34,466 bases of DNA, taken from the NCBI GenBank assembly GCA_024400395.1, contig JAKSMW010000004.1, forward strand, positions 1 to 34,466, given 5' to 3'. The stretch is from Bacteroidales bacterium (GTDB taxonomy: Bacteria; Bacteroidota; Bacteroidia; Bacteroidales; F082). A model generated the notes under the pieces. That model did not search any database and was not told the origin of the DNA. It worked only from the letters and a program-made list of their open reading frames with translations. The position numbers and the translations under genes are program-made. Positions 18,601 to 26,102 of the stretch are shown here, piece by piece (the first letter of the stretch is position 1; every line of letters begins with the position of its first letter).

Positions 18601-19007
18601 ATGTATTGCGTCATCACTTTCGACTGGCAGACTTCAGGATACAAACCCTTTGATTCATAAAGGTCTTCGTCAACCACGAAAGGATATTCTTTTTCCGAAC
18701 CGACCTGACGCATCTTCTGATACGGGAAGAGGTTGTACGTCCCGTCAAGCTCCACGAAATCGGAATATTCAACCGTAAAATCCTGAGCCTCAGAGTTTTG
18801 CGGAAGCAAAAGCGTGACACTCTGCCACGGAAGCGACGGCTGCCCGACCTTCGCGGTGTTTATCGTTCCATCAAAATAAATCTGGTCGTAACCATTGACA
18901 ACTCTTGATGTCGGATTGTCAAAATGATAGACCTTTTCAACTGTCTGGGCAAATGATAACACGCTCAAAACTATTGAAAACAACGCTGTTAATAATAATT
19001 TTTTCAT
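15621..19007 (-). CDS. Gingipain-like C25 cysteine protease with T9SS type A sorting domain
   Basis: A 1128-residue secreted protease. It has a signal peptide (MKKLLLTALFSIVLSVLSFA), a propeptide to about residue 215, and a C25 catalytic domain from about 217 (YELLVITPAEW) to 600. The catalytic dyad fits H446 (VHHVGHA) and C483 (HGCICGDF), spaced as in gingipains. Ig-like segments follow (about 610-920). Next is a jelly-roll resembling the cleaved adhesin domain (FETGDLSHLKWEHSGDERW, about 925-1045), then a T9SS type A domain (IYPNPARENI...FVKK) that sends it to the cell surface. The early position of the catalytic Cys favours a gingipain-like protease over the sortase PorU. It is the first gene of the operon; no clear promoter is seen, so read-through from lysS is possible. 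Confidence 0.92.
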   Translation of the reverse strand: MKKLLLTALFSIVLSVLSFAQTVEKVYHFDNPTSRVVNGYDQIYFDGTINTAKVGQPSLPWQSVTLLLPQNSEAQDFTVEYSDFVELDGTYNLFPYQKMRQVGSEKEYPFVVDEDLYESKGLYPEVCQSKVMTQYMNGYSFATVSFTPVRYIPATGKVSYAKTATVKVNVTASKSDKSSLLWATPEIKGKVERLAQNPEAIDQYCTRGRSIPGYELLVITPAEWVSHFDEYVTFYEARGLRTRVAALEDILADNSGRDDQEKMFNYIKQEYENEGFMMVLLGGDVALVPFRGLYVYVSDEDQDNIPADMYFACFDVDWDANSNGVWGEIGESDYMPEIGIGRLCFNNEEQLNNLLHKTFTYQSDPVLGEFHDVILGAEHLGDGYYGSTDLDRLIGGSSDFDYTTVGIPETYNFHKVYADGETGWSGSIFRNAINNYGGGYVHHVGHANTDYVAGWYASGITDGTFNKLDGVTHNYNFFHSHGCICGDFSHGCILEKMTVVSTGFVATTGNSRYGWYAPWGDGPAAHLHREFIDAYYNDRVPYIGTAFVEMKNTVAPYINMGYYGPDPYMIWSFWALNIMGDVAICPWLDEPFVPELRYESALAQGTTETTVTINKIGEAQNNFRCSIFHDGELLAFGMTDENGIAELQFSEPLNVVGEMQLIVTGPNAYPQTINILGINNSTAYIIPENIELSDEFHYADSISMSVDFKNIGNVNVNGVTSTLSTESEYVEILNSTSNVGSVNANETVSVENAFEIGISGNIPDGTYVNFVMESTDGTNVWSDEILYRAMAPQLIINNITYEEVSGNGNDFIEPGEIYRVSVAGRNIGHKTAVASYLHGCEENPYITYTENDVVFGDVEVNGTFEQSLDMIISDETPDGTTVDLKFKAKTGQYAYEKHFIFTVGCVKENFETGDLSHLKWEHSGDERWFVTDNESHTGIYSVQSGEIDNDEISSLIVEMMNTTDGTISFFFKTSTELRKDFLVFYIDNQIQERWSGENDWTFAEFEVKSGNHILEWRYDTSPSGLSEINACWIDDITFPGNTTITDVESITYDDNIAIYPNPARENIIVKSDDIQTVEIFNTVGMKLYSQETDANELNINISELTSGIYFVKIIDSKNNSVVTKFVKK

Positions 19008-19046
19008 TTTTATAACGAAATTTATACGAATGTTTCTACGGATATG

Positions 19047-19063
19047 GAACCGCTACGTGGTTC
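19047..19063 (-). other. Small stem-loop in the leader of the C25 protease gene
   Basis: GAACCGC (19047-19053) pairs with GTGGTTC (19057-19063) around a 3-base loop. No U-run follows on the minus strand, so it is not a terminator; it could shape the mRNA leader. Confidence 0.4.
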
Positions 19064-19073
19064 TCCCCTATTT

Positions 19074-19105
19074 ACCTAACCACCTAACTACCTAATCACC
19101 TAATT
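19074..19105. repeat. Four tandem ACCTAAYN octamers at the lysS stop
   Basis: ACCTAACC, ACCTAACT, ACCTAATC and ACCTAATT follow one another without gaps. The last unit overlaps the final codons and TAG stop of lysS (19100-19105). No other repeat is present in this 92-bp spacer. Confidence 0.75.
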
Positions 19106-20812
19106 AATCCACGCCTCGACCTCTTCGAGCTGCAACGCCGGGACGTCCATCTTGTTTTTCTTCCTGATGCCGTTGAGCTTTTCGCGGAGGCCGGCGGGTT
19201 TCTGTTCCTTGAGCATCTCGACAGACGTGAAATTCTGTTTCACAAGGACTTCCGCCCAGACTTCCGGGACGCCTATTGCCATGAAGTCTTCTTTTGTCGC
19301 GACTTTCTTCACTTTTTCAGGACGCATCTGCGGGAACAGCAGCACTTCCTGTATCTGTGTCTGGCCGGTGAGCAGCATCACGAAGCGGTCGATGCCGATG
19401 CCCATGCCTGATGTCGGGGGCATTCCGTATTCGAGAGCGCGGAGGAAGTCCTGGTCGATGACCATCGCCTCGTCGTCGCCGCGGCCCGCGAGCATCATCT
19501 GCTCCTCGAAACGTGCACGCTGGTCGATGGGGTCGTTAAGCTCGGTGTATGCGTTCGCCACCTCCTTGCCGTTGATCATAAGCTCGAAACGCTCGGTGAG
19601 TTCCGGGTTGTCGCGGTGACGTTTGCAGAGCGGCGACATCTCCACAGGGTAGTCGGTGATGAACGTCGGCTGAATGTAGTTGCCTTCGCATTTCGCGCCG
19701 AAAATTTCATCAATGAGCTTTCCTTTGCCCATCGAAAGGTCGATTTCTATTTCAAGTTGTTTGCACACCTCGCGAAGTTGCTCCTCGTTCATGCCATTGA
19801 TGTCGATGCCGGTGTTCTCCTTGATGGAGTCGATCATCGAGATGCGTTTAAACGGACGCTTGAAACTGATCTCGTGGTCGCCGACCATGACCTTGTCAGT
19901 ACCAAGCACGTCCATCGCGCAGCGGTGAATCATCTCCTCGGTGTAATCCATCATCCAGAGGTAGTCTTTGTAAGCCACATAGATTTCAAGACATGTAAAC
20001 TCCGGGTTATGCGAGCGGTCCATGCCTTCGTTGCGGAAGTTGCGCGAGAACTCATACACGCCGTCGAAGCCGCCCACGATGAGGCGTTTCAGGTAAAGCT
20101 CGTCGGCGATCCTCAGATACAACGGGATGTCGAGCGCGTTGTGGTGCGTGATGAACGGACGCGCCGATGCGCCGCCCGGAATCGACTGAAGCACAGGTGT
20201 CTCCACCTCGAGATAGCCGCTCTCGTTGAAGAAACGGCGGATGCTGTTGATGGCTCTCGTCCTCTTGATGAAGATGTCCTTGACTTTGTCGTTGACGACG
20301 AGGTCAACATAACGCATGCGGTAACGGAGTTCCGGGTCGTTGAACTCGTCGTATTTCACGCCGTCTTTCTCTTTCACTATCGGCAGCGGGCGCAGCGACT
20401 TGCTGAGCACCGTGAGTTCCTTCACGTGGATTGAAATCTCGCCCATCTGTGTGCGGAACGCGAAGCCTTTCACGCCGATGAAGTCGCCGATGTCGAGGAG
20501 GCGTTTGAAGACGGTGTTGTACATGGTCTTGTCTTCTCCCGGGCAGATTTCGTCGCGGTTTAGGTAGAGCTGTATGCGTCCGTGTGCGTCCTGCAACTCG
20601 CAGAACGAAGCCGCGCCCATGATGCGGCGGCTCATGATACGTCCGCCGATGCTCACGCTGTCGAATTTCGCGAGGTCGTTGTCGTCAAACTGTTCTTTAA
20701 TCTGGACTGTCGTGACGTTCACGTCGAACGCCGCCTGTGGATAAGGGTTGATACCTAATTTATAAAGCTCCTGCAAGGAGTTCCTTCTGATTTGTTCTTG
20801 TTCGCTTAACAT
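19100..20812 (-). CDS. lysS: Lysyl-tRNA synthetase, class II
   Basis: A 570-residue enzyme that charges tRNA-Lys. The N-terminal OB-fold anticodon domain (about 55-160) is followed by the class II core: motif 1 around [17 protein letters not shown], motif 2 [18 protein letters not shown], and motif 3 [15 protein letters not shown] near 472. About 70 extra C-terminal residues after motif 3 ([18 protein letters not shown]...) match the longer form usual in Bacteroidetes. The ATG at 20812 follows a -7 box (20836-20843). It lies 92 bp upstream of the six-gene operon in the same direction, with no clear terminator between. Confidence 0.96.
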   Translation of the reverse strand: MLSEQEQIRRNSLQELYKLGINPYPQAAFDVNVTTVQIKEQFDDNDLAKFDSVSIGGRIMSRRIMGAASFCELQDAHGRIQLYLNRDEICPGEDKTMYNTVFKRLLDIGDFIGVKGFAFRTQMGEISIHVKELTVLSKSLRPLPIVKEKDGVKYDEFNDPELRYRMRYVDLVVNDKVKDIFIKRTRAINSIRRFFNESGYLEVETPVLQSIPGGASARPFITHHNALDIPLYLRIADELYLKRLIVGGFDGVYEFSRNFRNEGMDRSHNPEFTCLEIYVAYKDYLWMMDYTEEMIHRCAMDVLGTDKVMVGDHEISFKRPFKRISMIDSIKENTGIDINGMNEEQLREVCKQLEIEIDLSMGKGKLIDEIFGAKCEGNYIQPTFITDYPVEMSPLCKRHRDNPELTERFELMINGKEVANAYTELNDPIDQRARFEEQMMLAGRGDDEAMVIDQDFLRALEYGMPPTSGMGIGIDRFVMLLTGQTQIQEVLLFPQMRPEKVKKVATKEDFMAIGVPEVWAEVLVKQNFTSVEMLKEQKPAGLREKLNGIRKKNKMDVPALQLEEVEAWIN

Positions 20813-20835
20813 TTTCTCGAAAAATTATTTGGGTG

Positions 20836-20843
20836 CAAAGATA
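20836..20843 (-). promoter_or_regulatory. -7 box of lysS
   Basis: The minus strand reads TATCTTTGCA, matching TAnnTTTG, 23 bp before the ATG. Confidence 0.55.
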
Positions 20844-20992
20844 AGAAAAAAAATGATAGGTAATATTATTTTTAAAACGTCCTGCATATTTTGTGATACG
20901 GATAACAGATACAGATTTTCTAAATGTTGAAAAATGAAAAATGGAATGCAAAAATCAAATTTTTGTCACTTTATCAGGAAAAGTATTCGGAT

Positions 20993-21072
20993 TTTACAAT
21001 TTTTGTTTACAACTGTTTCTTTGTAAACTTTTTTTTACAAAAAGCGGCAGAAATGTAAACAAAATTTTACAA
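20993..21072. repeat. Cluster of TTTACAA/TTGTAAA motifs before the Rpn gene
   Basis: GTTTACAA (21005-21012) and TTGTAAAC (21021-21028) form a perfect 8-bp inverted repeat with an 8-bp spacer. More copies of the core lie at 20993-21000, 21033-21040, 21054-21060 and 21065-21072, just upstream of the promoter at 21092. They could be operator sites, though the region is so AT-rich that chance copies are likely. The rest of the 348-bp spacer 20813-21160 shows only the two divergent promoters. Confidence 0.45.
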
Positions 21073-21091
21073 TAAATTTTTTCAAAACCCC

Positions 21092-21122
21092 TTGACAGAT
21101 AATGTTTTGTGTTGTAATTTTG
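21092..21122 (+). promoter_or_regulatory. Promoter of the Rpn-family gene
   Basis: TTG (21092-21094, within CTTGACA) and TAATTTTG (21115-21122) have a 20-bp gap. The ATG is 38 bp further on. Confidence 0.65.
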
Positions 21123-21160
21123 CAGCTTGGTAGTCAGAGTTTAAAGACAAAAAATTCATT

Positions 21161-22111
21161 ATGGAAGATGACAAATATTACATCAGGTTTGATTACGCCT
21201 TGAAGAAGGTGCTTCGCGACAAGGCTAATTTCGTGGTTTTGGAAGGTTTTCTCACTGTCTTGCTGGGCGAAAAGATTAAGATTAAAAGTCTGTTGGAGAG
21301 CGAAGGCAACCGCGAGCGTCGTGACGACAAGACGAACAGGGTTGACATTCTGGCGGAAGACACAAACGGCGCGTTGTTTATAATAGAGGTGCAGGCCACC
21401 AACGAGTACGGCATGTTCCAACGTATGCTCTTCGCCACGTCAAAGGCGGTGACCGACTACATCAAGAGCGGCGAAGAATATGAGAGAGTGAAGAGGATTT
21501 ATTCCATAAACATTGTGTATTTCGACCTCGGCGTCGGCGATGACATAATATACAAAGGCACGACGGAGTTTTACGGGGTGAACAACGGCGACAAGCTCAA
21601 CCTGAAGAACTATCAGATTGCGAAATTCAACGTTGACAGCGTGTCGAAACTGTTCCCGATATATTATATAATAAAGGTGGACAACTTCAACAAGGTGGCG
21701 GAGACGCCGTTGGAGGAATGGGTGTCGTATCTCAAGACAGGCGACATCCCCGACACTGCCACCGCACCGGGCCTCCCCGAAGCGAGAGAGTCGCTCGACG
21801 TTTACAAAGAATACTCACGCAGAGACGCCGACTTCTATTTCAAGGACTTGGTTGAAAACAAGTCAATCAAACGGAACATGGAACTTTCAAAAGACGAAGG
21901 CATGTTTTACGGACGGCAGGAAGGTTATGCCTTGGGTCTTGAAGAAGGAATGCAGAAAGGGATACAGAAAGGTCTTGAGGAAGGAATACAGAAAGGACTT
22001 GAGGAAGGAATCAGAAAAGAGCGCGAGGAAATAAAAAAACGTCTTTTGCAGTTGATGTCAGACAACGGCCTCAGCCAGGAAATGATTGACGACGTGGCCG
22101 ACAAATTATAA
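21161..22111 (+). CDS. Rpn-family PD-(D/E)XK nuclease (recombination-promoting/putative transposase)
   Basis: A 316-residue protein of the Rpn/PDDEXK_2 family. The N-terminal RFDYALKKVLRDKANFVVLEGFL is typical. The nuclease core shows VDIL near residue 65 and IIEVQ near 78, the E-x-Q version of the PD-(D/E)XK motif. The C-terminal part (about 240-290) is a charged helical stretch built from GLEEGIQK-like 8-residue repeats. E. coli Rpn proteins are DNA endonucleases that raise recombination, and in related genes an internal start makes a short C-terminal inhibitor. An in-frame ATG at 21878 (MELSKDEG) could do that here, but no ribosome site proves it. Its own promoter is upstream and a palindromic element is at its 3' end. 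Confidence 0.9.
   Translation: MEDDKYYIRFDYALKKVLRDKANFVVLEGFLTVLLGEKIKIKSLLESEGNRERRDDKTNRVDILAEDTNGALFIIEVQATNEYGMFQRMLFATSKAVTDYIKSGEEYERVKRIYSINIVYFDLGVGDDIIYKGTTEFYGVNNGDKLNLKNYQIAKFNVDSVSKLFPIYYIIKVDNFNKVAETPLEEWVSYLKTGDIPDTATAPGLPEARESLDVYKEYSRRDADFYFKDLVENKSIKRNMELSKDEGMFYGRQEGYALGLEEGMQKGIQKGLEEGIQKGLEEGIRKEREEIKKRLLQLMSDNGLSQEMIDDVADKL
21935..22020 (+). repeat. In-gene 24-bp repeats encoding GLEEGIQK
   Basis: Three imperfect units encode GLEEGMQK, GLEEGIQK and GLEEGIRK, with an extra GIQK after the first. In-frame gain or loss of units would alter the length of the helical tail without breaking the frame. Confidence 0.8.
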
Positions 22112-22127
22112 GTCATAGTGAAATGCC

Positions 22128-22187
22128 GAGAGTGGAGTTTCCCGAAACTCCACTCTCTGCTCTCAAAATTCCACACCAGAAAAACTT
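22128..22187. repeat. Palindromic intergenic element, copy A
   Basis: A perfect 14-bp stem, GAGAGTGGAGTTTC (22128-22141) with GAAACTCCACTCTC (22144-22157), has only CC as loop. The tail TGCTCTCAAAATTCCACACC resembles the tails of copies B and C. It fills the 80-bp gap between the convergent Rpn and MBL genes and starts 17 bp after the Rpn stop. With no U-run it is not a classical terminator. Confidence 0.75.
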
Positions 22188-22191
22188 CAAG

Positions 22192-22839
22192 TTATTCCGT
22201 TATGTAATAGTTGTTCCGTTTTTCTTCTCCTATTGTCGTTGTCGGACCGTGACCCGGATACACGACGGTGTCATCGGGGAGTTTGTAGAGGATGTTTTTG
22301 AGGCTGTTTTCAAGTTGTTCGTAGCTGCCGCCGGGGAAGTCGCTGCGCCCGACGCCGCGGCGGAACAAAGTGTCGCCGGTCAGGACGAAGCCCTCCTTCT
22401 CGGCGTAAAAGCTGACGTGGCCTTTCGCATGTCCGGGCGTGTAAAGCACCTTAAGCTCATCGTCACCGATCTTTATCATCTCACCTTCGGCGAGGTCGAT
22501 GCTCGGATAGATGCACATATCTTGCGTGAACTTGATGCCGAAGGCCTCCGCGTACATCCACACCTTATTATAATAAGCTCTCTCCACAGGACAGGCCGCA
22601 AGCGGAATATTGTATTTGCCATGTAACACTGCATTTCCCATCACATGGTCGATGTGCGAGTGCGTGCTGAGCAGCATCTTCGGAGTCAGTCCGTTGACCT
22701 CAATATAGTTGATTATTTCATCGTTTTCAGTTTCGGTGAAATTGCCTGCGTCAATGATGACACATTCACGGTTTTCATTGGATAGAATATATGTATTTTC
22801 TTGCAATGTGTTGAAAACAAAGGACTTTACATTAAGCAT
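22192..22839 (-). CDS. MBL-fold metallo-hydrolase (glyoxalase II-like)
   Basis: A 215-residue metallo-beta-lactamase-fold protein. The zinc motif THSHIDH (residues about 59-65) and the later histidines in TPGHAKGH, TGDTLF and YPGHG follow the glyoxalase II/GloB pattern with a full metal site. Without the C-terminal helical domain of true glyoxalase II it belongs to the short YcbL-like group; thioester or related hydrolase activity is likely but the substrate is unknown. A -7 box on the minus strand at 22958-22965 would give a leader of about 115 bases. Confidence 0.88.
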   Translation of the reverse strand: MLNVKSFVFNTLQENTYILSNENRECVIIDAGNFTETENDEIINYIEVNGLTPKMLLSTHSHIDHVMGNAVLHGKYNIPLAACPVERAYYNKVWMYAEAFGIKFTQDMCIYPSIDLAEGEMIKIGDDELKVLYTPGHAKGHVSFYAEKEGFVLTGDTLFRRGVGRSDFPGGSYEQLENSLKNILYKLPDDTVVYPGHGPTTTIGEEKRNNYYITE

Positions 22840-22957
22840 AACACGTGTTTTTTTAAAGTTTTGTATATAATTATTAATTGAATTTTTGTAGTTTTTTTTA
22901 AAAATTTTTCAACAATTTCAAGTTGAAAAAAATTAAAAAAAACTTGTTTTGAGAGTG

Positions 22958-22965
22958 CAAAGATA
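22958..22965 (-). promoter_or_regulatory. Probable -7 box for the MBL-fold gene
   Basis: The minus strand reads TATCTTTGCA. It is the only good TAnnTTTG match in the 213-bp AT-rich spacer 22840-23052 and points to the MBL gene; none was found in the nrdJ direction. Confidence 0.45.
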
Positions 22966-23052
22966 CGAATCTCTTTAGTATTTTAGCACCCGAAAATTAC
23001 GAAAAAATTCATTAGGTTTTTCATATTATTAAACGACTAATTATCAATCATT

Positions 23053-25806
23053 ATGGCTTCCAATGTGCACTATGAGCATGGCTGTGACTTGTTCACGCAA
23101 TTAGAAAAAAATGAAATAAAGCGTGATGAAACACAAAATAACGATACTCATGCTGATAAAATGATAAAGTTCCGTAACGAGAACAGAATCTCGGAAGGGG
23201 AGTATTATGTCAGGAAAAGTGATGATAATGATATGAAAGTCGTTGAAAATAAACAAGATATGCAGGAAAAGGTATATACAAAACATTCTGTTGAAGATGT
23301 GAAGAAGGCTGCTGCCGAGTATTTCGGTGGCGATCAACTTGCCGGCGACGTGTGGATGAACAAGTATGCTTTGAAAGACAGCGACGGCAACATTTTTGAA
23401 CTCACGCCTGACGACATGCATCACCGCATTGCGGGTGAGATTGCGAGGATTGAGAGCCGTTACGCCAACCCGTTGAAGGAAGAGGAGATCTTCGAGGTGC
23501 TGAAGGATTTCAGATACATCGTGCCGCAGGGCAGCCCCATGGCCGGCATCGGCAACAACTTCCAGATCTCGTCGCTCTCGAACTGCTTCGTCATCGGGAC
23601 GAAGGGCTCGTCGGACTCCTACGGCGCCATCATGAAGGTTGACCAGGAGCAGGTTCAGCTGATGAAACGCCGCGGCGGCGTCGGCCACGACCTCTCGCAC
23701 ATACGCCCAGCCGGAAGCCCCGTCAAGAACTGCGCACTCACCTCGACAGGCGTCGTGCCGTTCATGGAGCGCTACTCCAACTCGACGAAGGAGGTCGCGC
23801 AGGACGGACGCCGAGGTGCCCTCATGATGAGCATCAGCATCAAACACCCCGACTCGGAGGCCTTCATCGACGCCAAGATGACACAAGGCAAAATCACCAA
23901 CGCCAACGTCTCCGTCAGAATCACCGACGACTTCATGCAGGCCGTGGTCGAAAACAAGCCTTTCGTGCAGCAATATCCCATCGATTCACCCAATCCCGTA
24001 TATACCAAAGAGATAGATGCCCGCAAACTCTGGGACAAGATCATTCACAACGCATGGGCGTCGGCCGAACCGGGCGTGCTCTTCTGGGACACCATCACCC
24101 GCGAGTCGATACCCGACTGTTACGCCGACCTCGGATTCAAGACCATAAGCACAAATCCTTGTGGCGAAATCCCGCTCTGCGCATACGACAGCTGCCGTCT
24201 TCTTGCGATGAATCTGTACAGCTATGTCGAGAATCCTTTCACGCCTCAGGCGAGGTTCAACAGGGAACTGTTCAAGAAACACGTCGGCATCGCACAGCGC
24301 ATGATGGACGACATCATCGACCTTGAAGTTGAAAAGGTGGATGCGATTTTGGACAAGGTTTACTCCGACCCGGAAGACGACAACGTCAAGTTCACCGAGG
24401 TCAACCTCTGGAAAAATATCAGGAAGAAATCGCTGCAGGGCCGCCGCACCGGCATCGGCATCACCGCGGAAGGCGACATGCTCGCGGCTCTCGGATACCG
24501 TTACGCCACCGACGAGGCCATCGCGTTCTCAACGGACATTCAGCAGCTCTTGGCTCACGAGGCTTACCGTTCTTCGGTGAATCTCGCGAAGGAACGCGGC
24601 GCCTTCGAAGTCTATGACGCCAAACGCGAGGAAAACAACCCGTTCATACAGCGTCTGCGCGCCATCGACGAAGACCTCTATCAGGACATGACGAAACACG
24701 GCCGCCGCAACATCGCAATGCTCACCATCGCCCCGACAGGCACCGTGAGCATCTGCACACAGACGACATCCGGCATCGAACCGGTGTTCATGGTGGCCTA
24801 CAAACGCCGCCGTAAGGTCAACCCGAACGACAAAAGCGCGAAAATCACATTCACCGACAACGACGGTAACTCGTTCGAGGAATATAACGTCTTCCACCCC
24901 AAATTCCTCACCTGGCTCGAAGTCAACGGATACAACGTCGAAGACCTGAAGAATTACTCACAGGAACAGATAAATGAACTGGTGGAGAAATCACCTTATT
25001 ATAAAGCCACCTCAAACGACATCGACTGGGTGAACAAGGTGAAGATGCAGGGCGCGATGCAGAAATGGGTTGACCATTCCATCAGCGTCACCGTCAACGT
25101 GCCGGCCGAGACAACAGAGGAGCTCGTCAGCCAGATTTACGAAACGGCATGGAGAAGCGGCTGCAAAGGCATGACGATCTATCGCGACGGCTCACGTACC
25201 GGCGTCTTGGTCAGCCAGGACAAAAAAGAAAAGAAAGAGGAAAAACACAATACCATCGTCGAAAACCAGGCGCCTACACGCCCGAAAGAGGTGGAATGCG
25301 ACGTGGTGCGCTTCCAAAACAACTACGAGAAATGGATCGCCTTCGTCGGCAAAATCGACGGCAAACCTTACGAGATATTCTCCGGAAAAGCTGACGACTT
25401 CTTCATCCCGCCGTTCGTCGAGACAGGCTGGATCATCAAGAACAAAGACGAGGAAGACCAGACACGCTACGACTTCAGATACGCCGACAAACAAGGATAT
25501 AAAGTGAACATGGAGGGCCTCTCGCGCTCGTTCAACAAGGAATACTGGAACTACGCGAAACTCATCTCCGGCGTGCTTCGCCACGGAATGCCGATACAGT
25601 ACGTCGTCACCCTGGTGCAAAACCTGAACGTCGATGAAGACAACATCAACACATGGAAAAACGGCATCGCCCGCGCACTGAAACGCTACATCAAGGACGG
25701 CACAAAAGTAGAGAAGGAGAAATGCCCGACATGCGGCTCCGACCTCGTCTATGAAGACGGCTGCAAGCACTGCAACAACTGCGGATACTCCAAATGCGGA
25801 GGCTGA
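23053..25806 (+). CDS. nrdJ: Adenosylcobalamin-dependent (class II) ribonucleoside-diphosphate reductase
   Basis: A 917-residue enzyme that makes deoxynucleotides with a B12-generated thiyl radical, independent of oxygen. The active site NPCGEIPLCAYDSC holds the radical Cys370 with E372, and the partner Cys381. The other redox Cys is in SLSNCFVIG near 177. GCKGMTIYRDGSR is near 703, then comes a TSCPD-type domain and a C-terminal zinc ribbon (CPTCGSDL...CKHCNNCGYSKCGG). Similarity to the family begins near residue 72 (KVYTKHSVEDVKKAAAEYF). The first ~70 residues are charged, AT-rich and not recognised. In-frame ATG codons at 23233 and 23260 would give a normal-length enzyme, so the true start is uncertain. 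No cobalamin riboswitch is evident upstream. Confidence 0.93.
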   Translation: MASNVHYEHGCDLFTQLEKNEIKRDETQNNDTHADKMIKFRNENRISEGEYYVRKSDDNDMKVVENKQDMQEKVYTKHSVEDVKKAAAEYFGGDQLAGDVWMNKYALKDSDGNIFELTPDDMHHRIAGEIARIESRYANPLKEEEIFEVLKDFRYIVPQGSPMAGIGNNFQISSLSNCFVIGTKGSSDSYGAIMKVDQEQVQLMKRRGGVGHDLSHIRPAGSPVKNCALTSTGVVPFMERYSNSTKEVAQDGRRGALMMSISIKHPDSEAFIDAKMTQGKITNANVSVRITDDFMQAVVENKPFVQQYPIDSPNPVYTKEIDARKLWDKIIHNAWASAEPGVLFWDTITRESIPDCYADLGFKTISTNPCGEIPLCAYDSCRLLAMNLYSYVENPFTPQARFNRELFKKHVGIAQRMMDDIIDLEVEKVDAILDKVYSDPEDDNVKFTEVNLWKNIRKKSLQGRRTGIGITAEGDMLAALGYRYATDEAIAFSTDIQQLLAHEAYRSSVNLAKERGAFEVYDAKREENNPFIQRLRAIDEDLYQDMTKHGRRNIAMLTIAPTGTVSICTQTTSGIEPVFMVAYKRRRKVNPNDKSAKITFTDNDGNSFEEYNVFHPKFLTWLEVNGYNVEDLKNYSQEQINELVEKSPYYKATSNDIDWVNKVKMQGAMQKWVDHSISVTVNVPAETTEELVSQIYETAWRSGCKGMTIYRDGSRTGVLVSQDKKEKKEEKHNTIVENQAPTRPKEVECDVVRFQNNYEKWIAFVGKIDGKPYEIFSGKADDFFIPPFVETGWIIKNKDEEDQTRYDFRYADKQGYKVNMEGLSRSFNKEYWNYAKLISGVLRHGMPIQYVVTLVQNLNVDEDNINTWKNGIARALKRYIKDGTKVEKEKCPTCGSDLVYEDGCKHCNNCGYSKCGG

Positions 25807-25942
25807 TTTCAGTTTTGCACCGTGGATTTGACGCGGGTTCTTTTGGTCAACAGACACTACAGTCAACTGTAAATTAAACTGGCGCACGTGTCTTATTCGT
25901 TTTATTCGTGCCATTCGTGGTGAGAAACATCATAATTTTACA

Positions 25943-25997
25943 TTTTTTAACAATTCCGTCGCTTTCCAGCCAGAAAGTGACGGAATTGTGTAAAAAA
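25943..25997. repeat. Long inverted repeat upstream of the KilA-N gene
   Basis: ACAATTCCGTCGCTTTC (25950-25966) pairs with GAAAGTGACGGAATTGT (25973-25989), 17 bp with one G-T pair. TTTTTTA and TAAAAAA outside it extend the pairing. No U-run follows, so it is not a standard terminator for nrdJ. It could be an operator or the remnant of a small inverted-repeat element. The rest of 25807-26102 shows only degenerate ATTCGTG copies near 25893-25920 and TTTTACAA at 26000-26007 and 26080-26087. Confidence 0.65.
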
Positions 25998-26054
25998 CCT
26001 TTTACAAATCAGATTTTTCTTTAGGAGTTGCATTTCCGTACCAAAACTTTACTG

Positions 26055-26062
26055 TATTTTTG
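26055..26062 (+). promoter_or_regulatory. -7 box of the KilA-N gene
   Basis: TATTTTTGCG matches TAnnTTTG, 40 bp before the ATG at 26103. Confidence 0.55.
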
Positions 26063-26102
26063 CGACGTTAGTTCATTTGTTTTACAAATTAATTTTTTTA
26101 TC

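Noticed and set aside
15621-19007. C25 protein as the T9SS sortase PorU
   Set aside because: The catalytic Cys lies near residue 483 with a propeptide and a cleaved-adhesin-like domain, as in gingipains; in PorU the C25 domain lies further along. No por genes are adjacent.
22840-23052. Cobalamin riboswitch or NrdR boxes before nrdJ
   Set aside because: A B12-dependent enzyme made this worth checking, but the spacer is AT-rich and shows neither a B12-box-like conserved core nor paired NrdR sites.
23101-23973. 290-codon minus-strand ORF opposite nrdJ
   Set aside because: Antisense shadow of strongly conserved NrdJ coding sequence, His/Val/Ala-rich with no recognisable domain.
25943-25997. Terminator of nrdJ
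   Set aside because: The hairpin is followed by A residues on both strands' transcripts rather than a U-run, and it lies 137 bp after the stop.
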